Assembly (NCBI GenBank): GCA_902806015.1
Contig: CADCUZ010000119.1
Coordinates: 1 to 7,139, forward strand
Direction of reading: 5' to 3'
Source: an uncultured Rubrobacteraceae bacterium
GTDB taxonomy: Bacteria; Actinomycetota; Rubrobacteria; Rubrobacterales; Rubrobacteraceae
DNA: 7,139 nucleotides
Below are positions 1 to 6,132 of this stretch, one piece after another; within the stretch, counting starts at the first letter, position 1, and every line of letters starts with the position of its first letter. A program made the position numbers and the translations under genes. The notes under the pieces are model-generated. The model ran no database searches, had not been told where the DNA came from, and saw nothing but the letters and a program-made list of their open reading frames with translations.

Positions 1-715
1 TGCTCACCGGGGGCCGCGACCCGAATTTGAGCCCCCGATGGGGCAGGGCGACCTCGTACCGAGCGTACCCGATGTATTGCGTGGCGAACACCCTGCACTC
101 GACCCTGCGCCCGTCGTCTCGATCAGGCGCGCGGAGCTTTCGTCCGCACGGCCTCGACCTCCTGACGCCACCGCGCGTTTACCCAGACCTCGAGCTCCCG
201 TTCGTTGCCTTCGGGCAGTAGCGCCTCCACGTCGTCTTTGGTCTCGTCGTAATCGGAGGCGGCTATCTTTTATAAGATCTTGGCGTCCGAGAGGGATTTG
301 TTGGAAGCGACGATCTTCCCGCTCTGCGTGAACTCCCGCGCGAGCTTCCCATTCTCTTCGTTAATGGCGGCTAGGATACTGCCCACTTCCTCGTCGGCCA
401 AGCCGAACTCCCGCTGAAGCTCGGCCACGTTCTGCCCTTTGGAGAGCGCGAAAGAGAGCGCGGTCTTGCCCGGGTCGGAGTAGGCAGAGTACGCCTGCGC
501 ATCCGCCGCCGCGCAATGACCCGCCACGAGCATCCCGGCCGCGGCGGCAGCATCCCGGCCGCGGCGGCGACGCCGACGAGGAACACACAAGCGATGGGAT
601 AGACGGGCCGTCTCTCTCGATGTTCCCGCGGAGCCACCTTCGGATGCGGCACCCGCCACACGAACGTCTTGTTGCAAAGCGGGCGAATGCTAACCGTCTC
701 GGGCCGGACAGCCAA
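1..715 (-). pseudogene. Decayed gene for an exported or membrane-anchored protein of unknown function
   Basis: I do not recognise the family. Reading from TTG 715, a basic N-terminus (APREHRERRP) leads into a hydrophobic segment (YPIACVFLVGVAAAAGM). The frame then breaks at a perfect 20-bp tandem duplication (529-568) and turns into arginine-rich shadow sequence. Removing one copy restores a single frame of 141 residues: the hydrophobic segment continues as LVAGHCAAADAQAYSAYSDP, with an AQA-type signal peptidase site, followed by a helical polar domain (SKGQNVAELQREFGLADEEV...). That frame meets TAA at 272-270, yet the next 48 codons still look coding (SDYDETKDDVEALLPEG, ELEVWVNARWRQEVEAV) up to TGA at 125-123. 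Another frame then looks coding to the left edge (RVECRVFATQYIGYARYEVA). So at least three lesions are likely. An alternative start is GTG 637. It begins 44 bases after proS. A sequencing error could explain one lesion but hardly all three; the 270-677 frame might still be annotated as a 135-residue hypothetical protein. Confidence 0.72.
529..568. repeat. Perfect 2 x 20-bp tandem duplication
   Basis: The unit AGCATCCCGGCCGCGGCGGC (plus strand) occurs twice head to tail, at 529-548 and 549-568, without mismatch. Flanking bases do not extend the match. Since 20 is not a multiple of three, it shifts the reading frame of the minus-strand gene around it. Deleting one unit fuses the two coding-like halves exactly. 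The perfect identity suggests a recent slippage or duplication event, or an assembly artefact. Confidence 0.97.
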
Positions 716-759
716 AGTCCGGCGCGGAGGAATCCTTCTCCGGAGGGGGCCTTCTCTTT

Positions 760-2190
760 CTAGTAGGCGCGGGCGAAAATCGCGGTCTTACCGGGCCTGC
801 CGGAGACGAGGTCCTCCCCCTCCTGGCGCTCGAAGGGCAAGAGGCGGATGGTCGCCTTGGTATCCTCCTTGATCTTCTGCTCCGTCTCCTCAGCGCCATC
901 CCACGGCGCCACGACGAAGCCGCGCTCTTCGGCGATGATCTCCCGGAACTCGTCGTAGGTTTCCGCCTGCCGCGTGTTTTCGTGCCGAAACGCCGCGGCC
1001 TGGCGAAGCATGTTCTCCTGGATCTCACCCATAAGGTCCCGAAGGCGCCCGGGCAAGTCCTTCCGGTCGACGAACTCCTTCTCCTGCGTGTCCCGGCGCA
1101 CGAGCACGGCCTGCCCCTTCTCGATGTCCTTCGGCCCGAGCTCCACGCGAACCGGGACACCCCTGAGCTCGTGCTCGTTGAACTTCCACCCCGGCGAGTG
1201 CTCCTCGTCGAGGTCCACCTCCATCCGAAGCCCGGCGTCCTTTAGCTCGGAGTAGAGCGCCTGGGCCACGCGGCGCACCTCGCCCTTGTTGTTGCCGCGC
1301 CAGATGGGGACGACGACCGCCTGAGTCGGCGCTATCCGGGGCGGCAGCTTGAGCCCCCGGTCGTCGCCGTGCACCAGGATGAGCCCGCCGATGGTCCGCG
1401 TCGAGAACCCCCACGAGGTTTGGTACGGGTGGACCCGCTTTTGCTGCTCGTCGAGGAACGAGATGTCGAAGGCCCTCGCAAAGTTCTGCCCGAGGTCGTG
1501 GCTCGTCGCCGCCTGCAACGCCCGCCCGTCCCCCATCAGGGCCTCGCACGTGAATGTCTCGACGGCGCCGGCGAAGCGCTCGGAGGGGCTCTTGGCACCG
1601 GTCAGCACGGGTATCGACATCGCCTCGTGGAAGCAGTCCTGGTAGACGTTGAGCATCCGCAGGGTCTCCTCGCGGGCCTCTTCGGCCGTGGCGTGGACCG
1701 TGTGGCCCTCCTGCCAGAGAAACTCCGCCGTGCGCAGGAAGGGCCGCGTCACCTTCTCCCAGCGCACGACGTTGCACCACTGGTTTATGAGCAGCGGTAG
1801 GTCCCTGTAGCTCTGGATCCAGTTCTTGTAGAAGTCGCAGATGATGCTCTCGGAGGTGGGCCTGATGGCGAGCCGCTCCTCGAGCTCCTCGCGCCCGCCT
1901 ATCGTGACCCACGCGAGCTCCGGGTCGAAACCCTCGACGTGCTCGGCCTCTTTTTTCAGGTAGCTCTCGGGAATAAGGAGCGGGAAATACGCGTTCTTGT
2001 GGCCGGTCGCCTTGAAACGGTCGTCGAGGTCGCGCTGGACGCGCTCCCAGATCTCGAACCCGTAGGGCCGTATGGCAAAAGTCCCCCGCACCGGCCCGTA
2101 GTCGGCCAGCTTCGCCATGCGGACCAACTGCAAGTACCACTTGCTCGGGTCCTCGCCCTTTCTCGTAAGCTTCTCGACCGCCTCGGCCAC
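760..2190 (-). CDS. proS: Prolyl-tRNA synthetase, archaeal/eukaryotic-like short type
   Basis: A 476-residue class II synthetase charging tRNA-Pro, of the ProS type 3 architecture without the INS editing domain. The N-terminal SKWYLQLVRMAKLADYGPVRG and RPYGFEIWERVQ are hallmarks of this type. Motif 2 is recognisable as RPFLRTAEFLWQEGHT (about 149-164) and motif 3 as GFSTRTIGGLILVHGDDRGL (about 261-280). An anticodon-binding domain follows (about 290-395), then a C-terminal domain ending in FARAY, with the terminal Tyr typical of archaeal-type ProRS. That domain has no cysteines: where zinc-binding forms carry Cys, this one reads APWDGAEETE and EDLVSGRPG. The start chosen is GTG 2190, since AGGAGAGGAG (2198-2207) sits seven bases upstream. 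A TTG at 2214 would place this binding site inside the gene. It follows serS at 57 bases and is probably in the same transcript. Confidence 0.97.
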   Translation of the reverse strand: MAEAVEKLTRKGEDPSKWYLQLVRMAKLADYGPVRGTFAIRPYGFEIWERVQRDLDDRFKATGHKNAYFPLLIPESYLKKEAEHVEGFDPELAWVTIGGREELEERLAIRPTSESIICDFYKNWIQSYRDLPLLINQWCNVVRWEKVTRPFLRTAEFLWQEGHTVHATAEEAREETLRMLNVYQDCFHEAMSIPVLTGAKSPSERFAGAVETFTCEALMGDGRALQAATSHDLGQNFARAFDISFLDEQQKRVHPYQTSWGFSTRTIGGLILVHGDDRGLKLPPRIAPTQAVVVPIWRGNNKGEVRRVAQALYSELKDAGLRMEVDLDEEHSPGWKFNEHELRGVPVRVELGPKDIEKGQAVLVRRDTQEKEFVDRKDLPGRLRDLMGEIQENMLRQAAAFRHENTRQAETYDEFREIIAEERGFVVAPWDGAEETEQKIKEDTKATIRLLPFERQEGEDLVSGRPGKTAIFARAY

Positions 2191-2197
2191 GCGACCG

Positions 2198-2207
2198 CTC
2201 CTCTCCT
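2198..2207 (-). promoter_or_regulatory. Ribosome binding site deciding the proS start
   Basis: AGGAGAGGAG on the minus strand, seven bases before GTG 2190. It favours GTG 2190 over the TTG at 2214, which lies upstream of this site. Confidence 0.8.
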
Positions 2208-2247
2208 GATGCAAACGCGAACGAGAGGAGAGTATAGCCTCCGAAAG

Positions 2248-3519
2248 TTACCCGGCGGGTTCCAGTCTCTCCTTACCCACGTAGGGAACCAGCGCCTCGG
2301 GGAGCTTCACGGAGCCGTCCTCCTGCTGGTAGACCTCCAGAAGGGCGATGAGCGCTCGGCTCATGGCGAGGGCGGTACCGTTTAAGGTGTGGAGGAACTG
2401 AGGCCGTGCGCCGTCCTTACGGTAGCGGATGCGGAGGCGACGGGCCTGGTAGTCCGTGGTGTTGGAGGTGCTGGTAACCTCGCCGAAGTCGTCGCGGCCG
2501 GGCATCCAGGCTTCGAGGTCGTACTTGCGGTAGGCGGCGCCGCCGAGGTCGCCGGTGCAGATGTCGACGACGCGGTAAGGGAGGCCTAAGCCCTGGAAGG
2601 TCCTCTCCTCTATCTCGACCATCTCCTCGTGGACGGCTTCGGAGTCCTCCGGCCTGGTGAAGGCGAACATCTCGACTTTGGTGAACTGGTGAACCCGGTA
2701 GAGCCCGCGGCTGGCGCGCCCGTGGGAGCCGGCTTCGGTGCGGAAGCAGTGGGAGAGGCCGGCGAAACGCAGGGGGAGGCGGTCTTCGTCCACGATCTCG
2801 TCGGTGAGTTGCCCGGCGAGCGGGATCTCGGCGGTCGCGACCATCGAGAGGTCGGAGTCCTCGACGGAGTAGATCTGGGTCTCGGGCCCCCGCGGGATAA
2901 AGCCCGTCCCGACCAGCGCCTCGTCCCGCGCCAGGTCCGGCGTTATCGTGGGCTCGTACCCGTAGCCGGCGAGCAGGTCGAGCGCGTAACGGGTCAGGCC
3001 AAGCTCCAGCAAAACGGCGTCTCCTCGGAGAAAGTAGAACTTGCTGCCTGTGGTCTTCGCGCCGGCTTCGAAGTCTATGATGCCGAGCGATTCCCCGAGT
3101 TGGAGGTGGTCTTTGGGCTCGAAGGGGAAGTCGGGGATGGTGCCGGAGCGCCGGATCTCGACGTTCTCGGAGTCGTCCCGGCCGATGGGCGAGTCTGGGT
3201 GGGTCATGTTCGGGATCTTGAGCTGCTCCTCGCGCAGCCGCCGCTCTACCTCGTGGAGCTCCGCCTCTTTGTCCGGTATCCGGGCCTTTATATCGCGCGA
3301 ACCTGAGATGAGTCTCTCGCGCTTCTCCGCGTCGCGCTCTTTGCCGATGCTCTTCGCCGTCTCGTTCTGCCGCTGCTTGAGCTCGTTGAGCTCCTGGATA
3401 AGCGACGAGCGACGGTCCGCGATCCCCACGACCAACCCGACGTCCGCCTCCACGCCGCGGTTTTTGCAGTTCTCCTGGACGGCATTCGCGTTCTCGCGGA
3501 TAAACTTGAGATCCAACAT
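2248..3519 (-). CDS. serS: Seryl-tRNA synthetase
   Basis: A complete 423-residue class II synthetase that charges tRNA-Ser (and tRNA-Sec where present) in the cytosol. The N-terminal part (about 28-105) is the charged heptad-rich coiled-coil arm that contacts the long variable arm of tRNA-Ser. The catalytic core follows: motif 1 around residues 181-212, the serine-binding T-x-E loop (VATAEIPLAGQ, 227-237), motif 2 (CFRTEAGSHGRASRGLYRVHQF, split here as FRTEAGSHGR at 259-268 and YRVHQF at 274-279), then TSTSNTTDYQARR (350-361) and motif 3 (LNGTALAMSRALIALLE, 379-395). The length matches the family. ATG 3519 is preceded by GGAGG (3525-3529) at five bases. It begins 73 bases after the methyltransferase stop and ends 57 bases before proS. 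No key residue appears to be missing. Confidence 0.98.
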   Translation of the reverse strand: MLDLKFIRENANAVQENCKNRGVEADVGLVVGIADRRSSLIQELNELKQRQNETAKSIGKERDAEKRERLISGSRDIKARIPDKEAELHEVERRLREEQLKIPNMTHPDSPIGRDDSENVEIRRSGTIPDFPFEPKDHLQLGESLGIIDFEAGAKTTGSKFYFLRGDAVLLELGLTRYALDLLAGYGYEPTITPDLARDEALVGTGFIPRGPETQIYSVEDSDLSMVATAEIPLAGQLTDEIVDEDRLPLRFAGLSHCFRTEAGSHGRASRGLYRVHQFTKVEMFAFTRPEDSEAVHEEMVEIEERTFQGLGLPYRVVDICTGDLGGAAYRKYDLEAWMPGRDDFGEVTSTSNTTDYQARRLRIRYRKDGARPQFLHTLNGTALAMSRALIALLEVYQQEDGSVKLPEALVPYVGKERLEPAG

Positions 3520-3524
3520 GGGCG

Positions 3525-3529
3525 CCTCC
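3525..3529 (-). promoter_or_regulatory. Ribosome binding site of serS
   Basis: GGAGG on the minus strand, five bases before ATG 3519. It is a consensus anti-16S match and supports this start. Confidence 0.75.
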
Positions 3530-3592
3530 GGAGTTTGAGCACTTCAGGTTCAGGCCTTGGGCATCGGCAAGAAGCCGCCAGCCAAGCCTATC

Positions 3593-4087
3593 TTAGCCTG
3601 CGAGCTCCCGGAGCGCCCGGTTTTCGGCGCGGATGCGCACGCAGAAGAAGGCGGTGTTGAAGATCGAGAACGCCAGGGCCGTCGTCCAGGCGCCGAAGAT
3701 CAGGGGCAGCGTGAGGACTTCTGCGGCGACGACCACGTAGTTGGGATGCGAAAAAAGGCGGTACGGGCCGCTCCTGACGAGCCTCCCGCCCGGCACCACG
3801 AGTATGCGCACGTTCCAGTTTTCGCCAAGGGAAGAGATGGCCCAGTACCGCAACGGCTGGACGAGCAGGAACAGCGCGAGCGGCGCGGGCCACCACGCCG
3901 GCGGCTCCGGCCCGCGCAGGAGCCCCTCGACGAGCGTGGAGGCGAGCCACAAGGCGTGGACGGCGACCATCGCCGGGTAGTGGCGCCTCCCCCGCTCCAC
4001 GGCGCCGCGGCTGCGCAGCCGGCGCTCGTTGCGCCGCGAGTGCCGGAGCTCCAGCAGGCGCTGCAGGGCCACGAGCACCACCGCCAC
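3593..4087 (-). CDS. ICMT-family membrane methyltransferase (BpsB/SrsB-like)
   Basis: This is a small integral-membrane SAM-dependent methyltransferase of the isoprenylcysteine carboxyl methyltransferase / phospholipid methyltransferase family. From the chosen GTG it has 164 residues, close to Bacillus BpsB (YpbQ). It shows several hydrophobic helices (about 1-14, 38-57, 68-84, 118-148), the early QRLLELRHSRRNERRLRSRG stretch, and the core motif GPYRLFSHPNYVVV (107-120) with a conserved Glu123. A C-terminal RIRAENRAL (151-159) corresponds to the R-x-x-x-E SAM-binding element. The start is uncertain: the frame is open from a TTG at 4261 inside the PKS gene, but residues upstream of about 4110 are arginine-rich and unlike the family. 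GTG 4087 is the first conventional start in a sensible place; CTG 4108 is an alternative that would lengthen the first helix. It directly follows the PKS, as in bpsA-bpsB and srsA-srsB, where the methyltransferase O-methylates the polyketide lipid. That role here is inferred from context. Confidence 0.88.
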   Translation of the reverse strand: MAVVLVALQRLLELRHSRRNERRLRSRGAVERGRRHYPAMVAVHALWLASTLVEGLLRGPEPPAWWPAPLALFLLVQPLRYWAISSLGENWNVRILVVPGGRLVRSGPYRLFSHPNYVVVAAEVLTLPLIFGAWTTALAFSIFNTAFFCVRIRAENRALRELAG

Positions 4088-4169
4088 GATGAGCAGCCCG
4101 GCCTTCAGGGACGCCCCCCGCCACAGACGTGGGCCCGACGACCGCCACCCGAAGCCCGAAACCCGCGGC

Positions 4170-5243
4170 CTAGCACCTAAAAAACACGTGCTCCGCGGAG
4201 AAGCCGGGTCCCATCGCCGAGAGCACCCCGTGCTCCCCGGGGGCGTCGTCGCCGCCGGCAAGGAAGCGCTCCAGGATGAAGAGCACCGTCACGCTCGACA
4301 TGTTCCCGTGCTCGCGTAGGACCTCGCGGGAGAGGTCCAGGCCGCCGGGCTCCAGGCCAAGGACCTCCTCGAAGGCGTCCAGCACCTTCGCGCCGCCGGG
4401 GTGGATGACGGGGTGCCGGATGTCGTCCAACGAGAGGCCCACGGAACCGAGCGCCAGGCGCAGGTTCTCCGGCATCCGCTCGTAGACCACCGAAGGGACG
4501 CTGCGCGAGAGCAAGACCTTCAGGCCGTGCTCGCCCACGTCGAAGCCCATCACGTCCTCCGTGCCGGGCCAGGTGGTGGTGTGGTTGCCGAGCAACTCAG
4601 GCCCCACGGCTCGCCCCCCGCCGGCGTCCCGGCCCAGCACGACCGCCGCCGCCCCGTCGGCGAAGAGGGCCGTGGAGACCAGGTTCGCCTTTGAGCGGTC
4701 TCCCTTCTGGAAGGTGAGGCCGCAGAGCTCGACCGCGACGAGCAGGACCAGCTCTCCCGGGCGGCAGGCGCGGGCGTAGTGCGCCGCGAGCCCGAGCCCG
4801 GAGGCCCCGGCCGCGCACCCGAGCCCGAAGACCGGCACCCGCCTCGTGTGCTCCGAGAGGCCGAGCCTCCGGAGGAGAAAGGAGTCTATGGAGGGAATGG
4901 AGAGGCCCGTGGTCGAGACGAAAAAGATCGCGCCGACGTCCGCGGGATCCGCCCCCGCCTTGTCCAGGGCGCGCCGCGCGGCCTTCTCGGAGAGCTCCAG
5001 CGCGCTCCCGACGTAGAGGTCGTTTTTTTCGGAGAAGGAGTGGTCCTGGTAGAACCACTCGGGCGGGACGCAGAAGTTGCGGTGCTCCACCCCGGAATGG
5101 TCGAAGATGGGCAGGAGGCGGTCTATGTCCTTGTACACATCGGCGAACATAGCCCGCGCAAAGTCCTTGGCGACCGGCTGAGAGATCCTGTGCGGCGGCG
5201 TCGCCGTCGCTACGGAGAGGATGCTCGGGTTGGCCTGGTGCAT
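4170..5243 (-). CDS. Type III polyketide synthase (chalcone/stilbene synthase-like; alkylresorcinol or alkylpyrone synthase type)
   Basis: This 357-residue protein is a complete type III PKS: a cytosolic homodimeric ketosynthase that extends an acyl-CoA starter with malonyl-CoA and cyclises the chain without an acyl carrier protein. The catalytic triad can be placed: Cys143 in FGLGCAAGASGL, His281 in HPVIHPGGAKVLDA, and Asn314 in EHGNMSSVTVLF. The C-terminal AMGPGFSAE matches the conserved GFGPG loop. The Phe of ALFADGAAA (194) is kept. The position equivalent to the second chalcone synthase gatekeeper Phe appears to be Val243 (LKVLLSRSVP), which would fit bacterial enzymes taking long fatty acyl starters. 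The start chosen is ATG 5243 (MHQANPSILSVATATPP), where family similarity begins. An ATG at 5342 would add 33 unlike residues and overlap the nitroreductase. AGGAG lies 13 bases upstream, rather far. With an ICMT-type methyltransferase next, it resembles SrsA and BpsA. The fold and activity class are firm; the product is inferred. Confidence 0.95.
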   Translation of the reverse strand: MHQANPSILSVATATPPHRISQPVAKDFARAMFADVYKDIDRLLPIFDHSGVEHRNFCVPPEWFYQDHSFSEKNDLYVGSALELSEKAARRALDKAGADPADVGAIFFVSTTGLSIPSIDSFLLRRLGLSEHTRRVPVFGLGCAAGASGLGLAAHYARACRPGELVLLVAVELCGLTFQKGDRSKANLVSTALFADGAAAVVLGRDAGGGRAVGPELLGNHTTTWPGTEDVMGFDVGEHGLKVLLSRSVPSVVYERMPENLRLALGSVGLSLDDIRHPVIHPGGAKVLDAFEEVLGLEPGGLDLSREVLREHGNMSSVTVLFILERFLAGGDDAPGEHGVLSAMGPGFSAEHVFFRC

Positions 5244-5256
5244 GCGGGTCTCGAAG

Positions 5257-5262
5257 CTCCTA
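5257..5262 (-). promoter_or_regulatory. Possible distant ribosome binding site of the type III PKS gene
   Basis: TAGGAG on the minus strand ends 13 bases before ATG 5243, longer than usual. No in-frame start codon lies between, and no better site is seen, so initiation may be weak or helped by translation of the upstream gene. Confidence 0.45.
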
Positions 5263-5280
5263 CTAGACGTGTGGCCGCAT

Positions 5281-6084
5281 CTAGGTGCCGCTATCTCCAA
5301 GGGTATCAGCCACCGGCGTCTCGCACGTATTGCGGAACACATACTGCGAGGGGCGTTTGCGCTCCGTGCTCGACCAGTCTATCGTCGGGCGCCGGCGCCC
5401 TTCTGGGACGTAGCCCAGCCGGTAGACCGCCATCAGCTCCAGGTCGTCGGGGACCGATAAGAGCCGCTTTATCTCCTCCCACTTCTCGGGCACCTCCATT
5501 GGCGTGGAGACGAACTGGATGCCCATGCCGAGCTCTGTGGTGGCGAGCCAGACGTTCTCGACGGCGGCGCCCATCCCGAAGACCGAGTAGAACCCCGAGA
5601 GCTCCCCGGGACGGTACTCCGTCTTGTCCAGGAGCACCGCGAGGAGCAGGGGGGAGCCGGCTACCAGCCTCCGGTTGTCCTCGGCGAGGGTCTTCGGCAC
5701 CCCGAGCCGGTTCATCACCGCCTGGCCGGTGTTGCTGAAGATCTGGCGCCGGAAAGGCCGCACCACCGCCGGGAGCTTGTCGATGTGGATACCGTCCCGC
5801 CTGCGCTCCATCTCCTCGGCGGAGAAGCGGAAGTAGGGCCGGTAGCGCTTCCAGAAGCTCCCCTCCTCCATGAGGCGGAGCATGGACTCGCCGCTGATCC
5901 GGGCGACGTCCTCGATGACGGCTCGGTCGTCGGCCAGCACGAAGCGCCAGGGCTGGCTGTTGAAGTGCGACGGCGCCATCGCCGCCACCTCGACCAGCAG
6001 GCGCTGGTGCTCCTCGCTCACGGGGTCCGGCAGAAACGGCCCGTTCGTCGTCCTGCGCCGCTTCACGACCTCAAAAAACTCCAA
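5281..6084 (-). CDS. Nitroreductase-family FMN oxidoreductase
   Basis: The product is a 267-residue protein of the nitroreductase fold, normally a homodimeric cytosolic FMN enzyme reducing quinones, nitro groups or enones with NAD(P)H. Family signatures are visible in order: an N-terminal [14 protein letters not shown] (residues 3-17; the basic residues bind the FMN phosphate), [12 protein letters not shown] (37-48, the S-x-x-N-x-Q-P-W motif), and [20 protein letters not shown] (about 169-188). The C-terminal RPSQYVFRN carries the usual late basic/aromatic segment. The start chosen is TTG at 6084, because GGGAGGAG lies just upstream (6088-6095) and the family homology begins there. A GTG at 6129 would add 15 arginine-rich residues and has no good binding site. 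The gene lies 48 bases after the monooxygenase and 37 bases before the PKS. The central region (about 75-125) is longer than in minimal nitroreductases. The substrate is unknown; reducing a quinone or polyketide intermediate is only inference. Confidence 0.88.
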   Translation of the reverse strand: MEFFEVVKRRRTTNGPFLPDPVSEEHQRLLVEVAAMAPSHFNSQPWRFVLADDRAVIEDVARISGESMLRLMEEGSFWKRYRPYFRFSAEEMERRRDGIHIDKLPAVVRPFRRQIFSNTGQAVMNRLGVPKTLAEDNRRLVAGSPLLLAVLLDKTEYRPGELSGFYSVFGMGAAVENVWLATTELGMGIQFVSTPMEVPEKWEEIKRLLSVPDDLELMAVYRLGYVPEGRRRPTIDWSSTERKRPSQYVFRNTCETPVADTLGDSGT

Positions 6085-6087
6085 ACG

Positions 6088-6095
6088 CTCCTCCC
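6088..6095 (-). promoter_or_regulatory. Ribosome binding site deciding the nitroreductase start
   Basis: GGGAGGAG on the minus strand, three bases before TTG 6084 (five from the end of GGAGG). It supports a TTG start in place of the longer GTG 6129 reading. Confidence 0.75.
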
Positions 6096-6132
6096 GGAGT
6101 TGTCTACCCGACCGCCCTGCCCGTCCCACATC

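Noticed and set aside
1..331. Plus-strand open frames near the left edge (27-221 and 38-331)
   Set aside because: Arg/Pro-rich, no motif, and antisense to the coding-like minus-strand remnants.
270..677. Intact 135-residue protein starting at 677
   Set aside because: Its first half is arginine-rich frame-shadow sequence; only the part downstream of the 20-bp duplication looks like protein, so the frame is better explained as a fragment of a broken gene.
725..742. Short hairpin after proS (CGGAG / CTCCG, eight-base loop)
   Set aside because: Only five pairs and no T-run; such hairpins are expected by chance at this GC content.
2191..2247. Possible leader element (T-box or attenuator) between serS and proS
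   Set aside because: Only 57 bases, with no T-box sequence or terminator/antiterminator pair; it holds mainly the proS ribosome binding site.
2629..3306. Plus-strand open frame (225 codons) opposite serS
   Set aside because: It mirrors the serS codons in antisense and has no domain or ribosome binding site; serS is unmistakable on the other strand.
3552..3589. Imperfect hairpin between the methyltransferase and serS (AGGCCTTGG pairing with CCAAGCCT, inner CGGC/GCCG)
   Set aside because: It has a bulge and no T-run on the minus strand, so it is too weak to call a terminator or regulatory leader.
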